Source: Neofusicoccum parvum
Taxonomy: Eukaryota > Ascomycota > Dothideomycetes > Botryosphaeriales > Botryosphaeriaceae
DNA: 64,000 nt
Direction of reading: 5' to 3'
Assembly: GCA_020912385.1 (NCBI GenBank)
Contig: CP087215.1
Location: 1-64,000, forward strand
The notes beneath the pieces were generated by a model that saw only the letters and a program-made list of their open reading frames with translations, did not search any database and had not been told where the DNA came from. Of the stretch, positions 21,602-31,841 are shown piece by piece. Both the position numbers and the translations under genes were made by a program. Within the stretch, counting starts at the first letter, position 1, and each line of letters opens with the position of its first letter.

Positions 21602-21681
21602 ACAGCGGGTAGAGGAACTGACTCTACCAAGGCCGCTAAACGATGGCGCTCCTTAGTCGTATCCCGCTTACGCTTCGACAT
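20865..21681 (-). CDS. Antisense spliced gene in Gypsy: Zn2Cys6-like cysteine array plus coiled coil
   Basis: Unrecognised protein of about 256 residues. Exon 1 is 21681-21474, exon 2 is 21427-20865. The 46-bp intron has a GTATGT donor, a TTGAC branch-like word and a TTTTAG acceptor, and both exons join in frame (771 nt). Residues 30-60 hold six cysteines spaced CX2CX6CX8CX2CX7C, close to the fungal Zn(II)2Cys6 binuclear cluster, although the basic loop usual in GAL4-type DNA-binding domains is absent. Exon 2 begins with a Glu/Lys/Arg/Leu coiled coil (LRREQEKLKAKEVEAQERF) and ends in an acidic, Ser/Pro-rich tail. The last residues (GQGSGDGTL) are opposite the pol chromodomain end, so their conservation may reflect pol. 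Copy 2 has a diverged homologue with the same intron length and phase. Expression is inferred, possibly antisense from the 3' LTR. Function is unknown. Confidence 0.65.
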
Positions 21682-21764
21682 GATGAACTTACGGGGAAGG
21701 AATGTATCCAGGTAGCAAGACTTAAGAAATAAGCTGCACGGAAGAATCTTCGGGCCGAAGATCC

Positions 21765-21777
21765 TAAAAGGGGGGGA
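21765..21777 (+). other. Polypurine tract before 3' LTR
   Basis: AAAAGGGGGGGA lies three bases before the 3' LTR. In LTR elements this purine run resists RNase H and primes plus-strand DNA. The same run (AAGGGGGGGGA) precedes the 3' LTR of copy 2. Confidence 0.85.
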
Positions 21778-21780
21778 TAG

Positions 21781-22238
21781 TGTTACGGCACAGCCTCCAT
21801 GAGGTGAGGAAGTTGGGGGATTACCCCGCAGTAGGCGAAGAACACAAAGAGATGTGGGTCAAGAGTCACGTGACTCCCGCGATCAGCTAGGACCCACCCG
21901 CTCAGTAACTGAGCCGGCGGTCTTAACTGAGCCACCCGCTCAGTTGGAGCCAGGCGCTCAGGGCGTGAGCATCACCAACTCACTGAGCGTATAGATTGAT
22001 AGAACTTTCCTACAGTATATAAACTACACTCCTTAGTATAGCTTTGACCTTCGTGGTCAACTTCAATAATCAATCTACACCATTGATTAGTAACACGGCC
22101 TTCGCACGCAGTGCTCAGTCACGTGTATTCGTTCACACTTGTTCTCTCCCCCTACCTTGTACCCACTCAAGGTAAACCCTACACGGCTTACCACCCTCTT
22201 TGGTGTTTGATCCTTGGAGGCAGAGGCCCGCCGTTACA
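21781..22238 (+). repeat. 3' LTR of Gypsy copy 1
   Basis: 458 bp, TGTTACGG to CCGTTACA, matching the 5' LTR at all but one position noted by eye. Followed by the TACGG target duplication. Confidence 0.95.
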
Positions 22239-25200
22239 TACGGGTTATTCTATATTTCTAGACTGCTATATTACTTCTTTATAATCCTCGTGGGATCGTT
22301 ACCTTTTAGAAGAGTGGGAATATTCTTATCTTTTAGTCTTTCTCTTTAGGCTCTAGCTAGTACTCTCTATTATACCGCCGGTGAGGCTTTAATATATATA
22401 AGATAAACCTAATATCCCTAGCGTCTTATACGCTTGAATGCCTCTCCTAAGATTATCTAGACGTTGATTTAAGGTTCTAGGGCTGCTAATTACTTACGTA
22501 AAGCCTTATTCTTAGTCTTATACTACTTTCTTATAGTTCTTTATATCGTATATTATACTTCTAATTCCAAGGAGGCTTTCTTACTGTTCTAGTTCTGACT
22601 TATTCCGTCCTTAAGGTAGCTATTAATATTACTATTACTGGGTCTTATACTATCCTAGTTAACTGTATTAGGGGTGTCGTTTCGCTTAGTAGGGCTTATT
22701 CCTACTAATAGGCTGTATTTTATTAAGGAGGCTTCGCTACCTATATTATAGTCCTAGTCCTAACTTATACCGCTGTCGGAGTTATCTATATAGTTACTAT
22801 ATTTAGGCCTTATACTAGCTACTTCCTATATTACTACTAATAGGAGTATTCTTAGAGTATCTAATAATCCTTTTTCCTTCTTTAGCCCTTATTTTTATAA
22901 GAGGTTTTTAAGGTTCTCTTAAAAGATAATGGAGTCTCCTTCTTTAAAGTTAAAGATAGGTTTCTATATCCTAATCTAGGGTATACCTAGAATGATATCG
23001 TGCCCGGGGACGCGTTAGACGTTAAGGGAAATCTATTTCTAATAGTTCTCTATCTAGAGGGTTGCTTCCTCTATTTCTATCCTTACCTAGCCTTGTCTAT
23101 AGGCTGCCTAGGAACCGTTAAACCTACTAAGAGGGTATGGTTTCTGTTTCTTACAGTAGGGTATATTTATCTTCTATATAAGCTCGTTATGGATGAAATT
23201 TTCGCATAATTCTATGTTAATTAGGATCCTTATAGGTACTCTATTAAGTGTTCCTTTCGTCTTAAACTATTTCTATAGGTTTAGTCCGGTGAGAGCTTCT
23301 ATGTTCGAGGTATATAATACTATATTAAGGGATCTAGACTACGGTCCCTACTATTATCTCTTAGCTATAGGGCTATCTAGTTTTTTAACTAGTCTCTCTA
23401 TGGTTTCTAGAGTAGGAAGAGGTTATTATAGGTTTACCTATAAGGTTTCTAGTCTTCTATTTCCTATTCTTTAATAACTCGGTGCACGCCGTCCTATTAT
23501 ACGCGTACTAGGAACTAATAATTTTCGTTTTTCTTACTCCTATACATCCTACAATGGTGAGCGATATATGAGATCTATATAATCTACTTATATTTCTTAT
23601 ATCGTAGATCTAGACGCTCGTTATCCTTAGGGAGGATCTATAGGCTTAGCTTAGAGATTTACTATAGGGCCTTCTATTAGATACCTAGGATAGCGATCTC
23701 TATACTTAGAAATATTCTAGCCTATTCTTTCTCTTAGATAAGAGTCTTTTAAGTTACTAGATTATCTTTAAGAGTAACTTTATCTATCTCTATATAATAG
23801 TCTTTATAGATATAGGTTTCCTATATTTAATCTTTCTACGCCTACTAGATAACTAGCGCGAGTCCTAGCTAGTTATCTAGGATTTAAATGCCTTGCTTTA
23901 ACTCGCCGTAGTGGAGGAAGATCTTAGTAATAATACTATATTCCTCTACTTTCTTAAGGAGCCTATTAATAGCGTCTACTAATAGGCTCTTCTCTACTTC
24001 TATAAGGTTCTTTTCGTCGGAGCTATCTTCCTCAGCCTTAGTACTATCGTAGAATTCACTATTCTTACTATTAACGATCTTATTATCGTGTAGGAATGCT
24101 TCTATAATATTATTAAGGTTAAATACCTCTTTATTCCTTATAAGTATAGTGAGGCCTCTTAGCTTCTTTAGATACTATCCTATAGCGTCCTTATCGCTCT
24201 AGTAGGTTGTGTAGTTATTATTAAAGTAGGCGGTCTAGTTTAGTACGTTATGGTTTTCTTATTAAGATATAACTAAAGCTTCCTATTAAGTACTAGAGGT
24301 TTACTTTCCTCCCTTCTTATTACAGTTCTCTAGGTACTTAGGCGAGAAGTACTTATCGCTGCTATAGATAATATAAAGTTAGTCTTTATACTACTACTTC
24401 TACTCGTCTATCTAGTTTAGATTAGGTCTCTTAGGCTTCTTATTATTACGTCTATTATTATTATTCTTCTTAGAGTCCTATCTACTAGTAGTATTAAGGG
24501 CTATAGCGTCTCCTTCTTCTAACGTAGTACGTTTACGGCGTGGCCTAGTTGTATTTATCTAAGGATTACTTTTCTTCTTAAACTACCTATTGGTACGCCT
24601 TCTGTCTATATTAGTAGCTAGGTAGATTAGTTCTAAGAGTGTTTCTAGCTTATTATAGTAGGATATAGCTTCTTAGATTTCGTCCTTTAGGCTGTAATAG
24701 TATAACTATTAAAGCGTATAGTCTAAGTATTCTCTAGCGATATACGCTACTTCCTAGAATTTAGCTATATAGTTGAGTACTAACTTCTTCTACTGGATTC
24801 TAAAGAGGATTTAGTTGGTATACTTAACCTTATTAATAGTATTAAACGCTTTCTAGAGCTGCTTAGTAAAGGTCCTATAGTTAGAGAAGATAGCCTAAGT
24901 CTAAGACGACTATTACTAGTATAGCTTCTTCTAGGTTTCTCTCTTATATAGTCTAAACTACTTCTCTACTACTCCTTAGAGGAAGGTACTAGCGTAGTAA
25001 ACCTTATCTATATTATTACTAAATTATTCTTTTACGAAGTGTAGATAGTCCTCTAACTATATAAGAAAGCTTTATATCTTAGTATACTCTCTATAGTAAA
25101 GGTCCGGCTTCGGTATCTTAACCTAGGCGGATGGTTTCTTTATAGTATCTAGCCTAGTGGTCTAATTCTATTAGTTCTTTAGGATGTAGTTCTTAACTTA

Positions 25201-25426
25201 TAGCTCCTAGATTATCTATATAAGTTCTCTTATAGTAGGCTCCGTTTACTTCTAGTAAGTAGGCTGAGCGGCCTCTTAAGTCGATATTTAAGGAATTACT
25301 AGGCGCTCCTATCCTATACTTATATTCTCTATATTAACTGTACTCATTGCTGTTTCCTAAACTTATTAGGGGGTAATATCTTACCTAATGTTCTCTTATC
25401 CTTCCTTATAAGGATGGTGGTTAAAG
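22239..25426 (-). pseudogene. Decayed Gypsy element on minus strand, protease and gag part
   Basis: Continuation of 12774-14249 past the nested insertion. Read on the minus strand it carries counterparts of the protease region (about 22980-23210), the gag-pol overlap with the slippery A-AAA-AAC retained (about 23379), gag, and the untranslated leader (about 25340-25426). It is heavily AT-enriched with many TAG and TAA codons and no usable frame. Apparent open frames such as 23000-23209 on the plus strand are antisense shadows. Confidence 0.85.
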
Positions 25427-25914
25427 TATAACGGCGGGCCTCTACCTCTAAGGATTAAACACTAAAGAGGGTGGTAAGCCGTGTAGAGTTTACCTTAAGT
25501 AAGTATAAGGTAGGGGGAGAGAGTAAGTATAAACGAATATATATAATTAAGTACTATATACGAAGGCCGTATTACTAATTAATAGTGTAGATTAATTATT
25601 GAAGTTAACTATAAAGGTTAAAGCTATACTAGAGAGTATAGTTTATATACGTAGAAGAGTTCTATATAATCTATTCTAGATCTATTTAATCTGCTTCGCG
25701 TTATTAGGTAGGCCCTATGGATTAGATAGATTATAGTAAGGTTAATTCCTTTAATCTATCTCTAGATGCCTAAGGCTCGTTAGATTAGACAGATCGTGCC
25801 CTTAGTATTACGTAAGCTATATAATCCTTATAGGTCTTTCTACGCCGTATACGTGCACCCTACTTATTCTTTTATTCTACTATTTACTCGCTCTAAGGAG
25901 GCTACGCCGTAATA
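25427..25914 (-). repeat. Decayed 5' LTR of the reversed Gypsy element
   Basis: Bases 25427 to about 25690 match the R-U5 part of the copy 1 LTR in reverse complement after allowing C/T and G/A decay. The far end, GGAGGCTACGCCGTAATA at 25897-25914, resembles the LTR start in reverse. The U3 portion between does not resemble copy 1 or the copy 2 3' LTR, suggesting a third U3 type. The R-U5 part is clear; the outer border is tentative. Confidence 0.6.
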
Positions 25915-26081
25915 TCTAGATATATTCTACGCTAATTTAGCTACGCTATAGGCTTTTAGGTGTCTATTAGAGGCGGGTAGAGGTAGATACTAGAAGAGAT
26001 TATTTAGCTCTTTCTATAGTCTTAATTCTAACTACTACATTACTATAGCTACTAGGAAGGGTATTACTAGGGTTTTAAGGC
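25915..26081. other. AT-rich decayed DNA, no recognisable gene
   Basis: Continuous with 27634-28040 once the second LINE is removed. It has many TAG and TAA triplets and resembles RIP-decayed repeat DNA, but no domain could be recognised. Confidence 0.5.
26067..26081. repeat. Second LINE target-site duplication, left (CTAGGGTTTTAAGGC)
   Basis: An exact 15-bp match to 27619-27633 defines the borders of the second LINE insertion. Confidence 0.9.
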
Positions 26082-27392
26082 AACACTTTCCCCCTTGGCT
26101 TTATAGACGATACCAACATCCTTACATTTAGTAGATCTACAGAACAAAACTGTAGGATGCTAGAGGAGGCTAATAGAACCTACGAACACTGGGCAGCTAC
26201 CCACGGGTCGACCTTCTCGCCTGACAAGTACCATCTCGTTCACTTCACGAGAAGGCCAAAGAGATTCAATATAGCAGCAGGAATCCGCATCCCGGGATTT
26301 GCGGGACACCCAGAACCTACAGTCAAGATCCTGGGAGTCCATATAGATAACAAGCTGAGATGGGGACCTCACATTAGGGAAACTAGGGCCAGGGCACTCA
26401 AGCAGTGCACATCCCTCTCTAGACTCGCAGCATCCACCTGGGGAGCCTCATTCACTAAAGCCCGTCATATCTATACAGCAGTGGTGAGGCCAGTCCTTAC
26501 CTACGGCTGCAGGGTATGGCATATCCCGGAGGGGATCCCAGGGTGGAGGAAAATAGCCATCCAGCCACTGCAGAAGATTTAAAACCAGTGCCTTCGTACC
26601 ATCTCAGGGGCGTACAAGTCAACCAGCACACAAACCTTAGAGTATGAGACGGGGATCCCCCCGCTCTCACTCCACCTGGATGAACTAACACTAGCCTAGA
26701 CTATTAGGGCTAGGGATGGCCCAGTAGCAGCAGTGGTAGAGGAAACTTACCAGAGCATCAAACAGATAGCCCGGGCTACTCTAGGCGCTAGAGGCCCAGC
26801 CGGCCCAGCTCGGAGAACCCTACTTAGAGCAAGGGTAACCTCCCTTCTCGGCAGCTACCCCACCCTCCCGGAGCGAACAAGGCTACGCATAGCATATAGG
26901 AAGAAGTAGAAGGAGAGATGGACAACGTACACTAGCCAGGAAAGGCGGCACAGGCCAGTGGCTCAGAGCACATAGTGGAACCCAAAGATTCGACAAATTC
27001 ACAGCGAACTGTCTAAGCCACAGAGCACACTCGCCACTCTACTGCGTACTGAGCATATTGGGCTGGAGGACTTCCTCTCTAAGCGCAAGGTGCCAGGACA
27101 CCCTAGCCCCGCCTGCCCATGCGGCTAGTATAGGCAAACCCCAAAGCACATCCTCCTCTTCTGCCCCCACTTCCAACAGGGTAGGGCACAGATGCTCCAA
27201 AAGGCGGAAACTACAGACTACCGCTCCCTTCTCTCTACAAAAAAGGGAGTCAAAGCAGCAACAGACTGGTTCTTACGCCTAGGGCTGCTCAAGCAGTTTA
27301 GCCTGGCCAGGGAATTAATCCAGGAGGACAGCCAGGAAGAGGAACCAGGAGGACCACCAGGACTACTCGGACCCGGACAACTACGAGGATAA
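26082..27392 (+). pseudogene. LINE ORF2 remnant (RT end, C-terminal zinc knuckle)
   Basis: One frame begins at the RT catalytic FIDD (LGFIDDTNIL), continues through PTVKILGVHIDNKLRWGPHI and a thumb region, and ends with a CPCG...HILLFCP knuckle and a Gln/Glu/Pro-rich tail. Stops interrupt it at about 26580, 26697, 26907 and at several later points, mostly TAG where Trp or Gln would be expected. No frameshift is seen, so decay is by point mutation. Non-functional. Confidence 0.88.
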
Positions 27393-27618
27393 GGACTAAA
27401 GGGATAGGGCTAGTAGGTGAATGTAGGGCTGCCACAGCAGCCGCTACCGGTAAGAAGGGAAAATAGAACCAGAATTAGACATCATGCCCAGATCGAGAGG
27501 AGGGGTTTTTACCAGGCGAAAAGGTTTTCCCCCTCGTGTAAAATAACTACAGATAGCCAACCCCGCATGGACCCGTAAGGGAGCTATATCGGGAAGAAAT
27601 GAATTTATCTATCTCTAT
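26082..27618 (+). mobile_element. Second 5'-truncated LINE with 15-bp target duplication
   Basis: Only the last third of a non-LTR element is present, from the RT catalytic motif to the 3' end. It is bounded by an exact 15-bp duplication and ends in ATCTATCTCTATCT, a short tandem tail. It differs in sequence from the first LINE, so it is a separate family. Confidence 0.88.
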
Positions 27619-27633
27619 CTAGGGTTTTAAGGC
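27619..27633. repeat. Second LINE target-site duplication, right
   Basis: Exact copy of 26067-26081. Confidence 0.9.
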
Positions 27634-28040
27634 CTAGAAGAGCCTCTAGGGGTTTCTTCTATAGCTATAGTTTAAGATTAGATTTTTAGTATATTTATGT
27701 TTTTTTTTAATTATACTATATTATATATAAGTAAAGAGTTAAGAGGAAGTTTTACTTAATTTATCTAAAGTAGAAGAAGATATAGTAGTTAAAGAATAGT
27801 ATAAATATATTTTCTTAACGCGTCTAAGCTGTTTTCGTACCCCTATTAGAGCGTATATATATCGCGTTAAAATAAGGTTAAATCACGGGATATTATCTAT
27901 TAACGAAGATGTAGCAGAATTTTAATAAGGCGAAAAGGCGGTGAGGCTATAGGAGGACTTATACGAAAAGAGAAAGACCCATATAGGGTTAATTTAAAAG
28001 GTAGGGTTGATTCGCGCATATATCTTAGGACCGGGAACTC
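27634..28040. other. AT-rich decayed DNA, no recognisable gene
   Basis: Very AT-rich with frequent TATA, TTAA and TAG words. It is the right half of the sequence interrupted by the second LINE. No protein similarity was recognised on either strand. Confidence 0.5.
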
Positions 28041-28049
28041 GTAGGCGTC

Positions 28050-28440
28050 GTCCTTAAGCTGGCCAGCCGCCGTAAAGCCCGAAGCAGCGCTGGTATCACC
28101 ACTTAGGTTCCCCCAGATGAGCCTAGGCGGTATACGCCGGCGGTGGGGTGAGCCTTGCTGATGTTCTTGGTGCGGCCCTAGAAGCCCTTGGGGTGGCCCT
28201 TCTCCAGCGCGGGGTCGAAGTGGGTGAGGAAGAGGTCCTCGAACTGCACGCCGCCGCTTAGAACCTTGCCGGCGACGGCGGGCCGCCAGTCATCAGCCTG
28301 GCCGAGCAGGTCGGGCCAACGGTTGGTGTAGAGGCGGAGAGCCGTGACACGCACACAGGCCTTCTCTAAGGCCATGCGGCCAACCTCGATCGAGCACGCG
28401 ATGACCATCTTGTTCTAGTCCGAGTGGATATCCAGCAAGA
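28050..28440 (-). pseudogene. Unrecognised gene fragment with in-frame stops
   Basis: A sharp rise in GC marks this fragment off from the AT-rich DNA to its left. On the minus strand a coding-like frame holds TALRLYTNRWPDLLGQADDW and FEDLFLTHFDPALEKGHPKG, broken by TAG stops near 28415, 28175 and 28115. The stops sit where Gln or Trp would fit. The family was not recognised. It looks like a piece of a host gene caught in the repeat region. Confidence 0.45.
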
Positions 28441-28519
28441 TGGTCTTGGAACTCTTTATATGTAGTTATTTACTAAGAGAAAAGTTTATTTAAGGCCCCT
28501 CATTTCAAGCGTATAGGCT

Positions 28520-30826
28520 CTATACAATTAAGACTGATTGATCGGGTAGTACTAAAAAATCTCCAATGTACTCACGCGTGAACACACCAATACGCTGGAA
28601 GGAATTCTTGACCCTCGAAGTATACGCCTTCTCGAGTACGATCCCCTCCACCGTTCTAGTATCTCGAGATGACAGTTTGGGATATGAAACGAGCGCGAGC
28701 AGAAAATACTCCAGAGAATCCTCATCAAAGACATCGTCATGCTCATTAGTATCCATGATGACTTGAATGGACGTCTGGTTTTGGAAAGTCGAATGAACAT
28801 GCAGCTGCCGTGAGCCAAAAGACTTGTCCGCAACAAAGGCCCGCTCGAACTTTCCCCGGACTTGGATGAAGTCGGATGCTCGTGGGCCGCTGGAAGGATC
28901 CAGATCAGCAAAGGTGTGGTACTCGATCTGAGCTTGGTAATCGTTTTCGGGAGCGTGTTGACGGGGGTTGGCGTATGTGATGGGGGTGTCCATGGAGGCC
29001 CACGACCAGGACGGTGCGCGGTCGTTGTCTCGGTTGCTCGCGCTGACATGACGGCTCTTTTTCCAGAGCAGTTGGCGCGCGCCCTCGGAACGCCAGAGGC
29101 CTGCAAGATAATCGTCCTCGTCGAAGAGTGGTCGGAAGGACTTGGCAAGGCCGGAGAGGGCAATCAGCTTGTCCGTCTTCCTCGACAGTGAGCACTTGCT
29201 GTAGATCTCGACAATAAATCTCCATAGATTCATGTCTGCTTGTTTTGTGTCCACTGGCGCCCCAACAGGCTGCACCTGCAAGGTTTTGGACAATTGGGTT
29301 TGACGGAGAGCCACTGCAAAAGCCAATTTCGCGTCCGTGAAAGGTGAGACCCAAGCCGGCTTGTATGAGTCGTTCAACTGATCCACAGTCCGAGGTGGCT
29401 GAACGTTACCTTCCCAGGTAAAGCTGTGGCAGCAGTCCCAGTAGAGACGTTTTCTTCCGAAGTGCAGGGTGCGCGGAGCAAGTAAACGTTCTTGCAAAGC
29501 CCATGCACGTGAGTTGAGTGTTGCCGCTTCAAATTCGGTACCGACAGGGACATCGGAGGAAATCACGGCTAGTTTTGCGGTAGAGGATATTGACTGTCCC
29601 AAGCAGAATTTCCAGGGATAGTCTATTCGAGGATTTTGCTGAAGATATAGCCCTGCTGAGCTATTGCGTGAGCCGGTGGCTGCGATGTTGCAATATGAGT
29701 TGCTATACACTTCAGCCATGCGCGCGGCCTCCGATCTCCAGTCGTCTGGTGCATCTTGGATAATGCAAAGGCTATCAATCCATAGGTAGCGCACTTGGAG
29801 AGATCTCGTTACTTCGATAGCCTCCAGAAAGGTCCTTGGAAGATTTGAGATGCCAGCACGCATCTGTTCATAGTTTGCCCCCAATAGACGAGGCGGCCAA
29901 TCCTTTCTAGTACCCCAGTAATGACTCAGAGTGACATAGCGGCATTGGGTTGGACATTCGTGTGCCTCCCGGAGACAAACTTCGGGCACGTTGGATGTTC
30001 CCAGATCCAGGAGTCGGGTTGGAACATACCCAGAAGGTGGCTTCAAAGAACGGCATGTTGAGTGATCACGGTCGCATTCGTCAATCCATGTGCTGATCTG
30101 CGGAAACCTCTCTGCGAGACCGATAGAAGACGGGACTGGCTGTCTCTTGACGGGCGAATTCGTGCATGGGAACGTCTGGAGATTCAAACCGTACATTGGC
30201 TTGTCGACGACGATATCGGTAGCGGCGTAGCCGTTGAGCGGATATGGAAGTGACCATACCAAACCTTTCCCTGGAATATATGACTCGCCTATCCACTCAA
30301 GCCGAAACTCTATTCGGCCTGGGCGAATAGAATACGTCGAGAACGGCGAGCCCGGTACCCTGGATTCCAACGTTTTGGGAGGAAGATGCTCGGCTTTCCA
30401 CGGAAGCTTTCTGCATAGGTAGCTGCATATGAGACATGAGTTCTCGGCTGCGTCGAAGAAGCCCCCAGCACTGAGATGGTGATGGACGGAAAAGCTTGCT
30501 TTTGCATCAGACACGGCGAGGCTGAGCGCCTCCTCGCATCTGGCGCACAGATCTCTTGCCCCATCGGGAGAGCGTTCCAGATACCAGGCTTGCGTGTTGA
30601 TGGCGGACAGTTGGTGCGAATCACGTCCATACATTGCTGAAAAGCGGTGTGATAAGATGCGGCTGAGGTTGAACTGGGGGACACAAACGACGGAAATGGT
30701 GCGGGGTCGACATGGCGGTTCATCGTCAGCTGCGCTCCAAGTGGATCCTTCACCCCCACTTCCGACGCCACACCCCTGTTCGGGGAAACTGCCTCGGGTA
30801 AACGACACAATAACGCTGTGCGACAT
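28520..30826 (-). CDS. HET-domain (heterokaryon incompatibility) protein
   Basis: A single open frame of 768 residues. Near residues 92-135 lies the Cys/His segment common before HET domains (LCARCEEAL ... CLICSYLC). The HET core follows at about 290-420: YVTLSHYWG, then YLWIDSLCIIQD, DDWRSEAARMAEVYSNSYCNIAA, and later LNSRAWALQERLLAPRTLHFG. HET proteins mediate nonself recognition between hyphae and can trigger cell death, and they resemble TIR-like signalling domains. No NACHT, ankyrin or WD repeats are seen. The first ~65 residues are poorly conserved-looking, so a later Met (near 30634) could be the true start. It is intact although surrounded by decayed transposons, so it may be under selection or newly arrived. 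Confidence 0.88.
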   Translation of the reverse strand: MSHSVIVSFTRGSFPEQGCGVGSGGEGSTWSAADDEPPCRPRTISVVCVPQFNLSRILSHRFSAMYGRDSHQLSAINTQAWYLERSPDGARDLCARCEEALSLAVSDAKASFSVHHHLSAGGFFDAAENSCLICSYLCRKLPWKAEHLPPKTLESRVPGSPFSTYSIRPGRIEFRLEWIGESYIPGKGLVWSLPYPLNGYAATDIVVDKPMYGLNLQTFPCTNSPVKRQPVPSSIGLAERFPQISTWIDECDRDHSTCRSLKPPSGYVPTRLLDLGTSNVPEVCLREAHECPTQCRYVTLSHYWGTRKDWPPRLLGANYEQMRAGISNLPRTFLEAIEVTRSLQVRYLWIDSLCIIQDAPDDWRSEAARMAEVYSNSYCNIAATGSRNSSAGLYLQQNPRIDYPWKFCLGQSISSTAKLAVISSDVPVGTEFEAATLNSRAWALQERLLAPRTLHFGRKRLYWDCCHSFTWEGNVQPPRTVDQLNDSYKPAWVSPFTDAKLAFAVALRQTQLSKTLQVQPVGAPVDTKQADMNLWRFIVEIYSKCSLSRKTDKLIALSGLAKSFRPLFDEDDYLAGLWRSEGARQLLWKKSRHVSASNRDNDRAPSWSWASMDTPITYANPRQHAPENDYQAQIEYHTFADLDPSSGPRASDFIQVRGKFERAFVADKSFGSRQLHVHSTFQNQTSIQVIMDTNEHDDVFDEDSLEYFLLALVSYPKLSSRDTRTVEGIVLEKAYTSRVKNSFQRIGVFTREYIGDFLVLPDQSVLIV

Positions 30827-30978
30827 CTTCCAGGACTCTTTGGCGTATAATCGTAGAATTTCTTATTGTCGTCTGGACTCTTTATTCACTTGATTGGGTC
30901 AAATGGCAATCAGAAAAGATTACGAACAGCATCAAGGACGGAGACAAACATCATCTCATCGCATCTATCTGGGATCAG

Positions 30979-31303
30979 ATGAAAATAATAGGCAAAGAGC
31001 GTGGTGACTCGGAAGAGAAGAGTATTCAGGAGTTCTGCAACGTCTTCCATCTAGAAGGCCATTTTCCCAACAGCAAAGGATCACAAGGAAGCTACCCATC
31101 CATCCGAGAGCAGAAGGCCAACCGCTTCGCATACTTTGCGAAGAACAACATCAAGGTATCCATTGCGAAGATACTTGAACACCATTTCTCAGATGGAAAA
31201 GCTGAAGACTTCTTCCCAGACGTTCTCCACCACTGTCGGAACCGGCGCTTCATAGTGACTGACAAGGGATATTTAGGAATTGCACCGGCGATTTCAGTAC
31301 AAG
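30979..31303 (+). pseudogene. C-terminal remnant of a second HET-type protein, cut by an LTR
   Basis: The frame reads ILEHHFSDGKAEDFFPDV and RRFIVTDKGYLGIAPA, typical of the conserved C-terminal block of HET proteins. The N-terminal HET domain is missing, and at 31304 the frame runs straight into a Gypsy 5' LTR. Orientation is opposite to the intact HET gene with about 150 bp between them, so the two were probably once divergent neighbours or copies. Confidence 0.65.
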
Positions 31304-31762
31304 TGTTACGGCACAGCCTCCATGAGGTGAGGAAGTTGGGGGATTGCCCCGCAGTAGGCGAAGAACACAAAGAGATGTGGGTCAAGAGTCACGTGACTCC
31401 CGCGATCAGCTAGGACCCACCCGCTCAGTAACTGAGCCGGCGGTCTTAACTGAGCCACCCGCTCAGTTGGAGCCAGGCGCTCAGGGCGTGAGCATCACCA
31501 ACTCACTGAGCGTATAGGTTGATAGAACTTTCCTACAGTATATAAGCACACTCACTTAGCTAGACACTTGACCTTCGTGGTCAACTTCAATAATCAATCT
31601 ACACCATTGATTAGTAACACGGCCTTCACACGCAGTGCCTAGTCACGTGTATTCGTTCATACTTGTTCTCCCCCCCTACCTTGTACCCACTCAAGGTAAA
31701 CCCTACACGGCTTACCACCCTCTTTGGTATTTGATCCTTAGAGGCAGAGGCCCGCTGTTACA
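31304..31762 (+). repeat. 5' LTR of Gypsy copy 2
   Basis: 459 bp, closely matching the copy 1 LTR including U3, with scattered C/T and G/A changes and a small difference near the TATA box (TATAAGCACACTCAC). Confidence 0.92.
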
Positions 31763-31841
31763 CTTTGACCACCATCCTTGCAAGGAAGGGTAAGAGAACA
31801 TTAGGTAAGGTATTACCCCCTAACGAGTTTAGGAAACAGCA

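Larger units (their letters stand above)
14250..22238 (+). mobile_element. Intact Ty3/Gypsy chromovirus, copy 1
   Basis: A 7989-bp LTR retrotransposon with 458-bp LTRs that differ at one base seen by eye, a perfect TACGG target duplication, an open gag, an open pol in the -1 frame, and a polypurine tract. The integrase ends in a chromodomain, which places it among the chromoviruses. Near-identical LTRs mean a recent insertion. It lies inside an older, reversed, RIP-decayed relative, and carries a spliced antisense gene opposite the end of pol. Confidence 0.95.

Noticed and set aside
23000..23474. Plus-strand hydrophobic frames in the decayed Gypsy element
   Set aside because: Antisense shadows of gag-pol; the same shadows occur opposite the protease region in copies 1 and 2.
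25768..26081. Possible transposase-like frame starting MPKAR
   Set aside because: Its first half lies in what aligns in position with an LTR, it has several stops, and no family motif was recognised.
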